From positions 2,452,001 through 2,516,000 of the forward strand of contig NC_018868.3 of NCBI RefSeq assembly GCF_000305785.2: a stretch of DNA of 64,000 bases. Direction: 5' to 3'. Position numbers and translations under genes: made by a program. This document shows positions 46,220-57,000 of the stretch, in pieces; within the stretch, counting starts at the first letter, position 1; the number at the start of each line of letters is the position of its first letter. The notes under the pieces are model-generated. The model saw only the letters and a list, made by a program, of their open reading frames with translations, was not told where the DNA came from and did not search any database. This DNA is from Simiduia agarivorans SA1 = DSM 21679 (GTDB taxonomy: Bacteria; Pseudomonadota; Gammaproteobacteria; Pseudomonadales; Cellvibrionaceae).

Positions 46220-47118
46220 CCGAAAAGCCGGTGCGCCTGTTCCACACAAATGGCATGCCGACGCGCGACCGCGGTCTGGTCCTTGTCGTAACCGCCACCG
46301 ATAACAGTGGCAATGGGTATGTTCCGGTCCCGCGCCATGGACAACACCAGTGCATCGCGCGCGGCAATGCCCTGCAAGCTGATATTAAGTCGGCCCAGTG
46401 GGTCATCGGCAAACACATCCACGCCCGCGTCGTACAGAATGAAATCTGGCTGGTAATCGCGTAACAGTCGCATCAGCGTATCGCTCACCACCTGCAAATA
46501 GCCGTCGTCCGACATAGCCACGGGCAGGTTCACATCCAGGTCGCTTTGGGCTTTGCGCACAGGAAAGTTTTTTTCGCAGTGCACCGAGCAGGTGTAGGTA
46601 CCGGGTACGTCGGCCAGAATACGGGCCGTGCCATCGCCCTGATGCACATCCAGATCAAACACCAACACCCGCGTGGCCAACTGTTGTTCCAATAACACCC
46701 GGGCGGTTACCGCCAGGTCATTGAACACACAGAAGCCGGAGGCAAAATCCCGGTGAGCGTGGTGGGTTCCGCCGGCGAGATGGCAGGCGATACCCTCGCG
46801 CAGTGCAAAGTGGGCTGCCAACAGCGTGCCAGCCGGTGAAATAAAGGTGCGCCGCACCAGCCCTTCCGACCAGGGCAAACCCAATCGCCGCTGTGCCTGC
46901 GCATCCAGCAAACCCGAGGCAAACGCGGTGACGTACTGCTCGCAGTGCGCCAGTGCCAGCTGACTGTGCTTGATTTTACCGGGCCGGAAGGTGTTGGTCG
47001 GCTGCGCGATACCCTGCTGCTGCAGATAGCTATGCAACAAACCGAACTTGGCCATCGGAAACCGGTGCCGGTCCGGAAAGGGGTAGCTATAGGCGGGATG
47101 GGTGACAAGCGGTATCAC
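46216..47118 (-). CDS. Histone deacetylase-family hydrolase
   Basis: 300 residues. Metal and catalytic motifs are THHAHRDFASGFCVFND, VFDLDVHQGDGTA and LYDAGVDVFADDPLG, with the Gly-rich Tyr loop VIGGGYDKD. Bacterial members deacetylate small molecules such as acetylpolyamines or acetoin-related compounds; which one here is unclear. Cytosolic. Its stop overlaps the GNAT gene's by four bases, convergently. Confidence 0.9.
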   Translation of the reverse strand: MIPLVTHPAYSYPFPDRHRFPMAKFGLLHSYLQQQGIAQPTNTFRPGKIKHSQLALAHCEQYVTAFASGLLDAQAQRRLGLPWSEGLVRRTFISPAGTLLAAHFALREGIACHLAGGTHHAHRDFASGFCVFNDLAVTARVLLEQQLATRVLVFDLDVHQGDGTARILADVPGTYTCSVHCEKNFPVRKAQSDLDVNLPVAMSDDGYLQVVSDTLMRLLRDYQPDFILYDAGVDVFADDPLGRLNISLQGIAARDALVLSMARDRNIPIATVIGGGYDKDQTAVARRHAICVEQAHRLFG

Positions 47119-47227
47119 GGGCGCACACTGTGATGGTTGGCCCCGCAGTTTATCAGTGCGGTAAAGCGGTTGCGACCCGGGCCGCGAAAGACTACATTCA
47201 CCCCTTCGGAACCAGTAAACAGCGGAT

Positions 47228-48829
47228 ATGTACGCGGACTATTTCGGGCTGAAGGATACGCCCTTCTCCATTGCCCCCAACCCCAAATACCTGTTCATGA
47301 GCGCCAAGCACAGGGAAGCACTCGGCCACCTGCTCTATGGCGTCACGGTGGAGGGTGGCTTTGTCATGCTGACCGGCGAAGTGGGTACCGGCAAAACCAC
47401 CATTTGCCGTAGCCTGCTCGAACAAATGCCGGAAAATACCGACGTGGCCTTCGTGCTGAATCCGCTGCAGAACGCCAAAGAGATGCTGCAGTCGATTTGC
47501 GATGAGCTGCATGTGGCTTTCGACAAAGACGATGCCAATATCCGCAGTCTCAGCAACGCTCTGTACAAATTTTTACTCGCCAATCACGGCCGCGGTCGCA
47601 ATACCGTGTTGCTGATTGATGAAGCGCAGAATCTGGATGCAAAGGTACTTGAACTGATCCGGCTGCTCACCAATCTCGAAACCAATACCAAAAAACTGCT
47701 GCAAATTATTTTCATCGGGCAACCGGAATTGCGCGAGCTGTTGAGCAAACCGGAACTGCGTCAGCTGGCGCAACGCATCACGGCACGCTATCACATAGAG
47801 CCGCTGACCCAGTCAGAAACCAAAGACTATATCCGGCATCGGTTGCAGGTTGCGGGCTTGCCGGCCAGCCAGGAATTATTCAGCCCGGGACTGGTCAAAT
47901 CGATTCACCAGCATGCGCAAGGCATCCCGCGCGTAATTAACATTTTGTGCGATCGCCTGTTGCTGGGTGCCTATGCAGAAAATAAATCCCAGGCCGACAA
48001 ACACACGCTGAAAAAAGCCTTGCGCGAAGTCGCGGGTGAAACACCGGGACTGCGTATTCCCCAATGGCTGCCCTGGTCCGTCGCCGGTGTGTTTGCTCTG
48101 CTCGCAACCAGCCTGTGGTTGTGGCCCGAGCCGGAAAGTCCCGTGCCAGTGGTCGAGCAGATCAAACCGGAGGTGAAAGTATCGGCGCCCGTGTTTTTCG
48201 ATCGGGAAACCAGTGCCCTGAACAGCTTACTGAATCTGATGGGTCTGGCGACGTTTGCCGGTCCGCTGCCGTGTGAAACCCTCTCGCTCAATGGTTGGCG
48301 CTGCGGCGCCGAGCAGGTTAAGAATTGGCAGGAATTGATGGATATCAATCGTCCGGCGGTGCTGACACTCTCGCAGCAAGGGCAACAGCGCTACGTTGCA
48401 CTGTTGGCGCTCGACGGCAACGAAGCCATCCTTCAGACCGCAGAAAAAACCGAACGCGTACCGCTCATGGCGCTGGGTAATATGTGGAATGGTCAATTCA
48501 CTTATTTATGGCAGAGCCCCAAGGACTTTGACAAACCCATGGCCAAAGGTGAACGCAGTGCGTTGGTGCGCATCATCGCCGCGCAATTCGCCACCCTCGA
48601 CCAGCAAACGACACCCCTGGCGACACTGGAATATAACGATCGGCTGGCGCAGCGCGTAAAACTGTTTCAGGCCGCACATGGGCTCGAAGCTGACGGAATT
48701 GTGGGCATCAAGACTTTGCTGAAACTGAACGAAGCCGTGGGCAATGCCATTACTCTGAGCGGCCCGCAATCACTGCAGCATCGGCTGAACAGCGATGTAT
48801 TGTCCAGCGATAGCCAGGAGGTGCACTGA
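47228..48829 (+). CDS. gspA: General secretion pathway ATPase GspA (ExeA-like)
   Basis: 533 residues. The N-terminal AAA ATPase (about 1-270) has Walker A GEVGTGKTTICRS and Walker B TVLLIDEAQNLD and starts MYADYFGLKDTPFSIAPN, typical of ExeA. A membrane segment (WSVAGVFALLATSLWLW) follows, then a periplasmic part with a C-terminal peptidoglycan-binding motif (LFQAAHGLEADGIVGIKTLL). With GspB it helps build the type II secretion channel through peptidoglycan. gspB starts at its stop codon (ATGA). Confidence 0.92.
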   Translation: MYADYFGLKDTPFSIAPNPKYLFMSAKHREALGHLLYGVTVEGGFVMLTGEVGTGKTTICRSLLEQMPENTDVAFVLNPLQNAKEMLQSICDELHVAFDKDDANIRSLSNALYKFLLANHGRGRNTVLLIDEAQNLDAKVLELIRLLTNLETNTKKLLQIIFIGQPELRELLSKPELRQLAQRITARYHIEPLTQSETKDYIRHRLQVAGLPASQELFSPGLVKSIHQHAQGIPRVINILCDRLLLGAYAENKSQADKHTLKKALREVAGETPGLRIPQWLPWSVAGVFALLATSLWLWPEPESPVPVVEQIKPEVKVSAPVFFDRETSALNSLLNLMGLATFAGPLPCETLSLNGWRCGAEQVKNWQELMDINRPAVLTLSQQGQQRYVALLALDGNEAILQTAEKTERVPLMALGNMWNGQFTYLWQSPKDFDKPMAKGERSALVRIIAAQFATLDQQTTPLATLEYNDRLAQRVKLFQAAHGLEADGIVGIKTLLKLNEAVGNAITLSGPQSLQHRLNSDVLSSDSQEVH

Positions 48830-49500
48830 TGTCTTACATTCTGGATGCACTGAAAAAATCCGAGCAGGAAAGACGCCAGCATGCGGCCGCACCCGATCTG
48901 AGCAGTATTCATCAGGCCGCCGATGCACACGACAGCCCTTCACCCTTGCGCTTGCTGTTGTGGTTGCTGGTGGTCGTCGTGCTGGGAGTTGCAGTATGGG
49001 CGGGCTATCTGGTGCTCAACAACCAAGCGCGCTCGCCGTCAGCCGTACAAACGACACAAGTCACACCAGCACCACCCATCGCGACCGACCGCACGCGTCA
49101 GAACAGGGCCGCCCCCGATCCGCAGGCACAGTCGCTTTATAAGCCTGACGCCGGCGACGGCGATGAAAAAGTCACCCAACTTTACAGTCAGCCTGAAGCG
49201 GTCGCTCCAACAGCAACTGACACACAACCTAAGGCGCAATCCACCGACACCAATCGCTTACCCAATATCAGGGAACTGCCGTTGAGCGTTCAAAGCCAGA
49301 TCGGGCCGATGGATTATTCTGCCCACGTGTATTCGAGTGATGTCAGTCGGGGCTTCGCGATCATCAACGGCAAACGCCGTTATCGCGAAGACCGCATGGA
49401 AAATGGACCGACTGTGGTGACCGTGCTGGAAGAAGCGATTGTGCTGGAGTTTATGGGGCAGTTATTTATGCTGGATGCAATGCAGAGCTGGCCGGAATGA
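48829..49500 (+). CDS. gspB: General secretion pathway protein GspB
   Basis: 223 residues. A short cytoplasmic start MSYILDALKKSEQERR is the GspB hallmark, then a membrane helix (LLLWLLVVVVLGVAVWAG), a Pro/Thr/Gln-rich linker and a periplasmic domain with MDYSAHVYSSDVSRGFAIIN and RMENGPTVVTVLEEAIVLE. It works with GspA as the ExeB-like partner. The stop is 21 bases from the convergent chpC stop. Confidence 0.9.
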   Translation: MSYILDALKKSEQERRQHAAAPDLSSIHQAADAHDSPSPLRLLLWLLVVVVLGVAVWAGYLVLNNQARSPSAVQTTQVTPAPPIATDRTRQNRAAPDPQAQSLYKPDAGDGDEKVTQLYSQPEAVAPTATDTQPKAQSTDTNRLPNIRELPLSVQSQIGPMDYSAHVYSSDVSRGFAIINGKRRYREDRMENGPTVVTVLEEAIVLEFMGQLFMLDAMQSWPE

Positions 49501-49521
49501 GCCGGCCGCTCGGATAGAAAA

Positions 49522-50016
49522 TCAGATTTCACCGCCATTGCGACGGTAATCCAACAGCAGTTGTTCCATCGCGGCTACATCCGGAATTGAACACACTTCA
49601 CCTTCAACATGCACCCGCAGCCGTTCAAAAGGCAGTGGGCGCTGATCTTGTACTTCGCTGATACTGGCTTCCAGAACCCGGGTAAGACGCGGAATACCCT
49701 GGGTGACAACCGCAAAAAACGGCAGGTCGTCACTCACGCCCGTGTTATTGAAAACGGCCACACGCGATTTGGCGGTGATCTCGGCGCGCGCTTCACCGCG
49801 CAGGACTTCCAATGACAGCAAGGGCAATTTTTGCTTGCGCCACTCAATCAACCCCACCAACCAATCGGGTGCATCCAACACCGGTACCGGCGTTTGGTAA
49901 GACACAATTTCCGCTATTGAAACAGTGGGCGCCAGCATCTGATGCTCACTCATCGGCAGCATTAGGCAAGGAATATCCATTGCCACCTGATGTTCAATCG
50001 CCGCTTTTGCTTTCAT
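49522..50016 (-). CDS. chpC: CheW-like adaptor ChpC
   Basis: 164 residues with a CheW fold: SEHQMLAPTVSIAEIVSYQ, then PDWLVGLIEWRKQKLPLLSL and SRVAVFNNTG. In Pseudomonas, ChpC is a second CheW for the Pil-Chp array, optional for twitching. It is the last gene of the operon, downstream of chpB. Confidence 0.87.
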   Translation of the reverse strand: MKAKAAIEHQVAMDIPCLMLPMSEHQMLAPTVSIAEIVSYQTPVPVLDAPDWLVGLIEWRKQKLPLLSLEVLRGEARAEITAKSRVAVFNNTGVSDDLPFFAVVTQGIPRLTRVLEASISEVQDQRPLPFERLRVHVEGEVCSIPDVAAMEQLLLDYRRNGGEI

Positions 50017-50058
50017 AGACTTGTCTGTTTCATCAATATTTTAAAAGATACACAATCA

Positions 50059-50985
50059 CTAGCCGGCCTGTTCCGCCCGATAGCGCGCGTGCATTGCTCT
50101 GGCCAGTTGCTCCGGTGTGCCCATCTGACTGATGACACCGGTGCTGATCACTTCATCCGGCATACTCGAAACCGTGCATGATTCCGGCGTTTGCACCCAA
50201 ACTTCACCGCCCTGTTGCTTCATCAAACGACAGCCGGCTTTACCATCGTCACCCATGCCGGTGAAGATGATCGCGCCCGAGCGTGACCCGTACACCGATG
50301 CCACATTGGCAACCACCTGGTTGATGGCAGGGCTATAAGGTCCTGCCCACCCCCTTGGGTGAACCAGTAAGGTGCCATTGGCCAGCATCTCGGTTTCGCG
50401 GTCCGGCCGGACAATGGTTACACTATCCGGTAACAGTAAGCCGCCGTGCCCTGCCAGCACAGCACCATAGGCGCTGCCCCGACTGATGACCTGCGCCAGC
50501 GTGACATCAAAGCCCTGGTCAATGTGTTGCGCGTACACAAACGCAATACCCAGCCCTTGTGGCACTGACTGCAAAAACGCTTTGACTGCGGCGGGACCGC
50601 CCGTGGAGGCGCCTAACACCCAAACTGCACGCACCGCATTGGCAATGCCGCCCTGCCGGCTTGCCTCCAGACTCACCATGCCAGCGAGCTGGTATAACTT
50701 CTTTTCCAACCTGCGTTGCCAATTATCATCCTGACAATGCAAAGCATCGTCGAAAATGATCGGCGCCTTCTGGTTTTCCAGCCAGGCATCCAGCGCGGGA
50801 TTTTCCAGCGCCTCTCCCAACACCACCAACCATGCATCAGCTTCCACGTCGGGCATGCTATCAGCCCTGGCATCATAGGCGCCTGCGAGCTGCCCCATTT
50901 GCATCTGAATCAACTGCTGGTATTTGACCTTCAGGGTCATATCGTCCAGAAGCAGGCCCACGCGCAGTGGCTTATCCATTTTCAT
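50059..50985 (-). CDS. chpB: CheB-type methylesterase ChpB
   Basis: 308 residues. The C-terminal esterase has the triad Ser in VLGASTGGPAAVKAFLQS, His in YAQHIDQGF and Asp in TGMGDDGKAG. The N-terminal region resembles a receiver but has no clear phosphorylatable Asp (AWLVVLGEAL), so control is probably not by ordinary phosphorylation. It should demethylate PilJ. ATG at 50985 is followed by MKMDKPLRVGLLL. Confidence 0.88.
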   Translation of the reverse strand: MKMDKPLRVGLLLDDMTLKVKYQQLIQMQMGQLAGAYDARADSMPDVEADAWLVVLGEALENPALDAWLENQKAPIIFDDALHCQDDNWQRRLEKKLYQLAGMVSLEASRQGGIANAVRAVWVLGASTGGPAAVKAFLQSVPQGLGIAFVYAQHIDQGFDVTLAQVISRGSAYGAVLAGHGGLLLPDSVTIVRPDRETEMLANGTLLVHPRGWAGPYSPAINQVVANVASVYGSRSGAIIFTGMGDDGKAGCRLMKQQGGEVWVQTPESCTVSSMPDEVISTGVISQMGTPEQLARAMHARYRAEQAG

Positions 50986-51014
50986 TCATCCCTGAAACGC
51001 CCGGGTCCTTTGCC

Positions 51015-54000
51015 TCAGTGCAGCGTTTCGCCACTCAGATCACGGATATTGGCCAGCAAGGCATCTTCCTGATACGGCTTGCCCATGTACTTGTTAACGC
51101 CCAGACCCAGTGCGCGCTCTCGGTGTTTTTCACCGGTACGCGAGGTAATCATAATGATCGGAATGTCTTTCAGGCGGCTGGAGGAGCGAATATTTTTCGC
51201 CACTTCAAAGCCGTCCATCCGGGGCATTTCGATGTCGAGCAACATCACGTCCGGAATCACATCCTGCAAGACCCGCAGGGCATCTGCGCCGTCTTTGGCG
51301 GTGATCACGTTATAGCCTTCGCGCTCGAGGAAGCGGGTGGTTACTTTGCGAACCGTCACCGAGTCGTCCACCACCATCACCAATTTGGCTTCATCTTCTT
51401 CTGCCGAGGCACGCGAAGTCGTCACGTCCAGCAACTGCGCCTGCGTCAAACTGAGTGCAGCTTCCTTACGGATCATCGCATGCAGATCGAGAATCACCAC
51501 TACCGAACCATCACCCATGACGGTAGCACCGGACAGGCCCTGCACCGCACTGAACTGTTGACCCAGGGTTTTTACCACGATTTCACGTGAACCCATGAGC
51601 GTGTCCACCTGCAAGGCCACAGAATGCTCGGAACTGCGCACCAGAATCACCGGCAGCGGCAACGCATGGCCTTCCAGTTTAGGGCGCAGGTCTTTGTTCA
51701 GCATGTTACCCAGATAGCGTACCTGATAGTTTTCGCCGGCGTATTCAAACCGGGCATCGGCATCCTGGTAGTAGTGTTCGAGTTCAAACGGACTGACCCG
51801 CACAATACCTTCAATGGTATTCAACGGAATCGCGTAGCGGTCGTCGCCAATCATGATCATCAACGCGCGGTTGACCGACACGGTAAATGGCAGGCGAATA
51901 ATAAACTCGGTACCTTCGCCGTAGCGCGAGTCGATATACATGGCGCCGCCGAGTTGTTTAATCTCGGAGTGCACCACATCCATGCCCACACCGCGACCAG
52001 AAATCTGGGTAACTTTTTCGGCCGTGGAAAAACCTGCAGACAAAATAAACTGCATGATTTCCTGGTCTGATAATTTGGCGTCTTCGGCCATCAGGCCACG
52101 CTCAATGGCTTTGGCTTTTACTCTTTCCAGATTAATGCCACGGCCATCGTCCGACAGGCGCAGCACCACGTCGCCGCCTTCGCGCCCAAGTTCAAGGACA
52201 ATCCTGCCCTCGGCTGGCTTGCCGGCAGCCTTGCGACCGGCGGCATCTTCGATACCATGGTCAACCGCGTTGCGCAGCATGTGCTCCAGCGGCGCCACCA
52301 TGCGTTCCAACACCGAACGATCCATTTCGCCTTCGGCATTTTCCAGTTCGAAACTCACCTGTTTATCGAGTTCACCAGCAATCTGACGAACAATCCGTCG
52401 CAGTCGGGGCACCAGGCGGGAGAAGGGCACCATGCGCGAGCGCATAAGGCCTTCCTGCAATTCCGTATTAATACGCGATTGTTGCAGCAACAAGGTTTCT
52501 GCATCGCGGGTCTTATCTGTCAGCGTACTCTTCAAATCCAGCAAGTCAGATGCGGACTCAATCAGCGAGCGCGACAGCTGCTGCAACTGGGAATAGCGGT
52601 CCATTTCGAGCGGGTCGAAATCTTCCATCTCTTCCATTTGTTCCTGACGGAAAATAATCTGCGCTTCGGTTTCAATATCCAGGCGCCGCAACTGCTCCTG
52701 CAAACGACTGATAGTCGCTTCCATTTCATCGATGGCAAAACCGATTTCACTGACCTGTTCTTCCATCCGACCTCGGGAGATCGACGTTTCACCCGCCAGG
52801 TTTACCAATTCTTCCAGCAGATCCGCAGAGATCTTCACCACTTCCTGTGGCTGGTTGCGTTTAACCGCCAGCTGCGCTGCCGGGCGGGCAGGCGTTGTCA
52901 CATCTTTGCTGGTTTTATTACCCGCCACCGACGGCGCCGGCATACGCGGGTTAAACGGAATCACATCAGCGCTGGTTGCAGGACGAGCCTCAGCGGCCGG
53001 CTTTTCCGGCATGGCGGTTACATTACTCGCCACGGGTTCGGGTGCAGGCGCCTCATTGTCGTCCTGCTCAATCGGCTCAATATCTGCCGCCGGTTCTGCG
53101 CTCGCTTCTTCGCTGGCGGACACATCCGCCAGGCCTTGCGCCGCAGCCTTCTCGATATCGCGCATGGCTTGCGCTAATCCGGCGGGCTCATAGCTGTGCA
53201 CCGCCTGACGGACTTTTTCGGTACCGTTCAGCAGCAGGTCCTGATAACCGTGCATGGTTTCGAACAGACTTTCATCAGGTTCGGTGCCGGCGTTTTCCCG
53301 ATTGATCAGGTAGGTTTCGAACTCGTGCGCCACATTGCCGAGCCCCATAAGCCCGGCCAGACGTGCGCCACCCTTCAGCGTATGCAATACCCGCTTGAGT
53401 TCTTCGAGGTGCTCATTGCTGGACCAATTGTCCGACCAGCCATTGATGGCCATGTCGATCTCTTCCAACAACTCTTCCGCTTCTTCGAGGAAAATTTCGA
53501 AGATTTCCGGGTCGATATCTTCGTCCAGTGCCTCCAGCTCTGCGTCTTCCATAAGCGGCGCGGCTTCGGCTTCGGCTTCGGCTTCGGCTTCGGCTTCGGC
53601 TTCGGCTTCGGCTTCGGCTTCGGCTTCGGCTTCGGCTTCGGCTTCGGCTTCGGCTTCCAGATCAAGTTCCGGCAGCGGCAAATCACTGTCAAGCGAGTCG
53701 TTCATCGCATCCCATGCGGTGGGCGACTGAACCGGTTCGCTCTGCGCTTCCGGCTGCGCAATGACCGATACATCCTCTACAGGCATGTCCTCTACAGGCA
53801 CGTCCTCTACAATCAGGTCCGGCGTGTCGGCAATGTCAGTATCCAGGCTAAAGGGCGAGGGATCGTCTTCCTGCTCGAGCTCTTGTTCAGTGACGTCAGG
53901 CAAACTGAGCTCAATCTCTTCACCGAGATCGATGGTCTCGACGTCTTCCTGCTGATCTTCCGGCAACACCTCCGCCAATGCGGATTCACTTTCGACATCC

Positions 54001-57000
54001 GCTTCGGGCAGGGTGAATACGATATCCTCTTCGGATTCTGACGGCACCTGATCTGCGGGTGTTTCACCCACCAGGGCCACGGGGGCGAGTGCCACCAGGC
54101 GAGCCATGATGTCGTCATCAACAGGCAACAAATTCTGGCCGGCGGCGACTGCATCCACCATATCCAGCAAGGCATCGTGACCCGTATGTAGCAGGGCGAA
54201 GCCCGAGTCGTTCAGCTCTACCAGGCCGGCACCGACGCCATCGTAAACCTGGCGGATTTGACCGGCCAAACCGCTCATCTGCGCCAGGTTGGCATGCTCC
54301 GCGCCGCGCTCCAGATTGGCCAACTCGTTTTTCAGTGCCGACAGTTCATCGGCATTAATGCCGCTGGCCTGCCAGGTGTTGAGCATCTGGTCCGCTTCCA
54401 GCAGCAGGTTCATTTCTTCGGCCATGAAAATGGCCAGCAGCTGAGGATCGACCTTCTTCTTGCCCGCCGCTTCAGCTTCCTGTTGGCGGATCAAATGGCC
54501 AACCGAGAGTTCTTTCAGTTCCGCAACGCGCGCCAGGAATTGCTGAAGGCGCGGAATTTCCACGGTGCGACCCGCTTCGATTTCTTCTAATGCCTCGCGG
54601 GTATAGGCCACTGCATCGATGAGCAACTGCAGAATGTCATCGTCGATATTGACCTGATAGGAACGCAGCTCCTTGACGAAACGCTCAAGTGGCGTTGCCA
54701 GCTCAGCAATCGGTGCCACATCGGCCATGTGCGCACTGCCTTTGAGCGTGTGCAACGCGCGTTGCATTGCTTCAGACGGTGGCGTGTAGAGCGGAGACTG
54801 CTCTTGCATCTCGGCAATGAACGCTTCCACCACATCCAGATGGGTGCTGGCCTCCGAACCAAAAATCTCCCACAACATGGAGTCCGGTTCGCCGTCATCA
54901 TCCTCTTCTTCGAAGTGCAATACAGGCGCTGGTTGCTCGGGCTCAGGTTCGGGCTCGGTACTCTCGGCTTCCACGCCGGCAAGCAATTCGGCGGGGATAT
55001 TGCCTTTGGATAAGGCTTCGCCCCATTCCATGTATTGTGCCACCAACGCGGGCTCAGGCATGGGCTGGCGGGTACGGAAGGATTCAATCATGCCGGGCAC
55101 AAGGCCAACGACGCGCTCAATCAGATCCACGTGCATGCTGTTGGGCTCGACACTGCCATCGATCACGCGATTGAGCATATTCTCGATTGACCAGGCCAGT
55201 TCGCCAATGTCCATGGCTTTCACCATGCGGCCCGAGCCTTTCAACGTGTGGAAAGCACGACGGAATTCGGTCAGTGATTCGGCATCATTGAAATCTTCTT
55301 TCCAGCGAGGGAAGTATTCATGGATCGTTTCCAGAACTTCTTCGGCTTCCTCGATGAAAATCTCGCGGATTTCCTCATCGACATCATCCTCTTCCACTTG
55401 CGGCGCAGGCGGTACTGCCGCGGCCTCGGAAATATTGACGTCTACTGGTTCTTGTTCAAACGCTTCATCGGCCTCGGATACCGGTGCCTCAAACGCCACT
55501 TCGTCTGCATCAACGTCGTCATCCGCCTCAATCGGCTCAGGCTCAGGCTCAGGCTCAGATTTGGGCTCAGAATCGGGCTCAATGAAATTGTCAACTGGCG
55601 CTTCAGCTTCGACCGTCACCGGCTGTTGCTCTGCAATATCGTCGACCGATTCCGGTTCGTCCTGTTCCGTTTCTGGCACCGGCACGTTCATGTCGACGTC
55701 TTCAACGCCGCCCATTTTCTTGAGTACCGTTTCGGCATCATGACGTTGTTCAGGCTGTTCAGCTTTCGGCTTGGTAGGCGCCACTGCATAGCCCAGATCA
55801 CTGACGCTTTCTTCTGCCACGCTCAATAGCAGATCGTCGTCTTCGTCCAGATCACCGGCCAATCGTTCGAGGTAATACTCAACACTGGTAATGGCATCGG
55901 CCAATGTGTCTAACGTTGCCCACTCGGGCGCTGCATCACTGTTCAGCAGCTGCTCTTCAATAAACCGTGCGCACGCACCGATAATTTTCGCGGGTCGGGA
56001 CAGCGGCACCATTTCCAGGCCACCACGGATCTCGCGCAATAAACTCGGCACATTGACCAGATGCGAGCGATCCCACTGCGAAGCGATATATTCGATGACC
56101 GCATCTTTGGCCTGCTCCAGACCATTGCGACATTCACGTAACACTTGCTCCTGAGCCGCGTCCAGATTCAGATCGCGACCGCCGCCCTGATCTTCTTTAC
56201 CGCCAGCGGTTCGCAGCAAATTCTGCAGACCGTTTTCAATATCAATAATTTCGCCGGCCACGCCCATCAACACATCGTGGGTGAGTGTCGTGTTGTCGTC
56301 GTGTGCCCGTTCGAGAATCGTGGTTTGCGCGAGCACCTGGTTGCGCAGTGCGCCGATTCCCAGTACCGCCATGGTGTCCGCCACACGCTTCAGGACCGGC
56401 AATGCTTCCTGAATATGGGCGCCGGTGTTCTCACCGGACAGACACATGTCCATCGCGTGCTTGATGATATCCAGCTCATCATTGATCGCTGCCACAACCG
56501 AGCGCATGGCGTCGGTGTCTGCACCGCTCAATAACTCTTCTGGCTCCAACTCGTCGGATTTTTCTTTGGGCAGCGCTTCTTCCAGCTTGTACTTGGCCTT
56601 GACCAAGCGGATGGTGCCGGCATTGGAGTCGGAGCGGGCGATGTAATACAGCAGGTTTTTGAGTAATTCATGGGAAGCGCCGGCTTTCAGCGCTTTGGTG
56701 CCGTACACGGCCAGCACTTTCATTTCTACATCGAGCTGACGCAGCAGGTTTTTAACCGATACACTGGCTTCAATGCTGTCGTTCTGAAGCCCTTCAACCA
56801 AGGCGACGGCGATTTCCCAGAGCGGCTGACGGGCGGTGCCGCTGGTCAACTTCTGCAAGCGGGCAAACACCTTGTGCATATAGCCAAGATTTTCTTCCGG
56901 CTTCACGCCGCGAATTACACCGGCAGCTGCCATCTGGTACATCTGACGAAGCTTGCCGACCATGGCGGTGAACTGTGCCGCATCGCGGGCGGCAGGAATC

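Noticed and set aside
49490..49508. GGCCGG/CCGGCC hairpin at the gspB end as a terminator.
   Set aside because: No T tract on either strand, so not called as a terminator.
53562..53657. The repeat as a CRISPR-like array.
   Set aside because: It is a contiguous hexamer tract without spacers and is part of a protein-coding gene.
53196..54041. Plus-strand frame with Gly-Phe repeats across the chpA tract.
   Set aside because: It is the antisense reading of (GAAGCC)16; there is no ribosome-binding site, and chpA is unambiguous.
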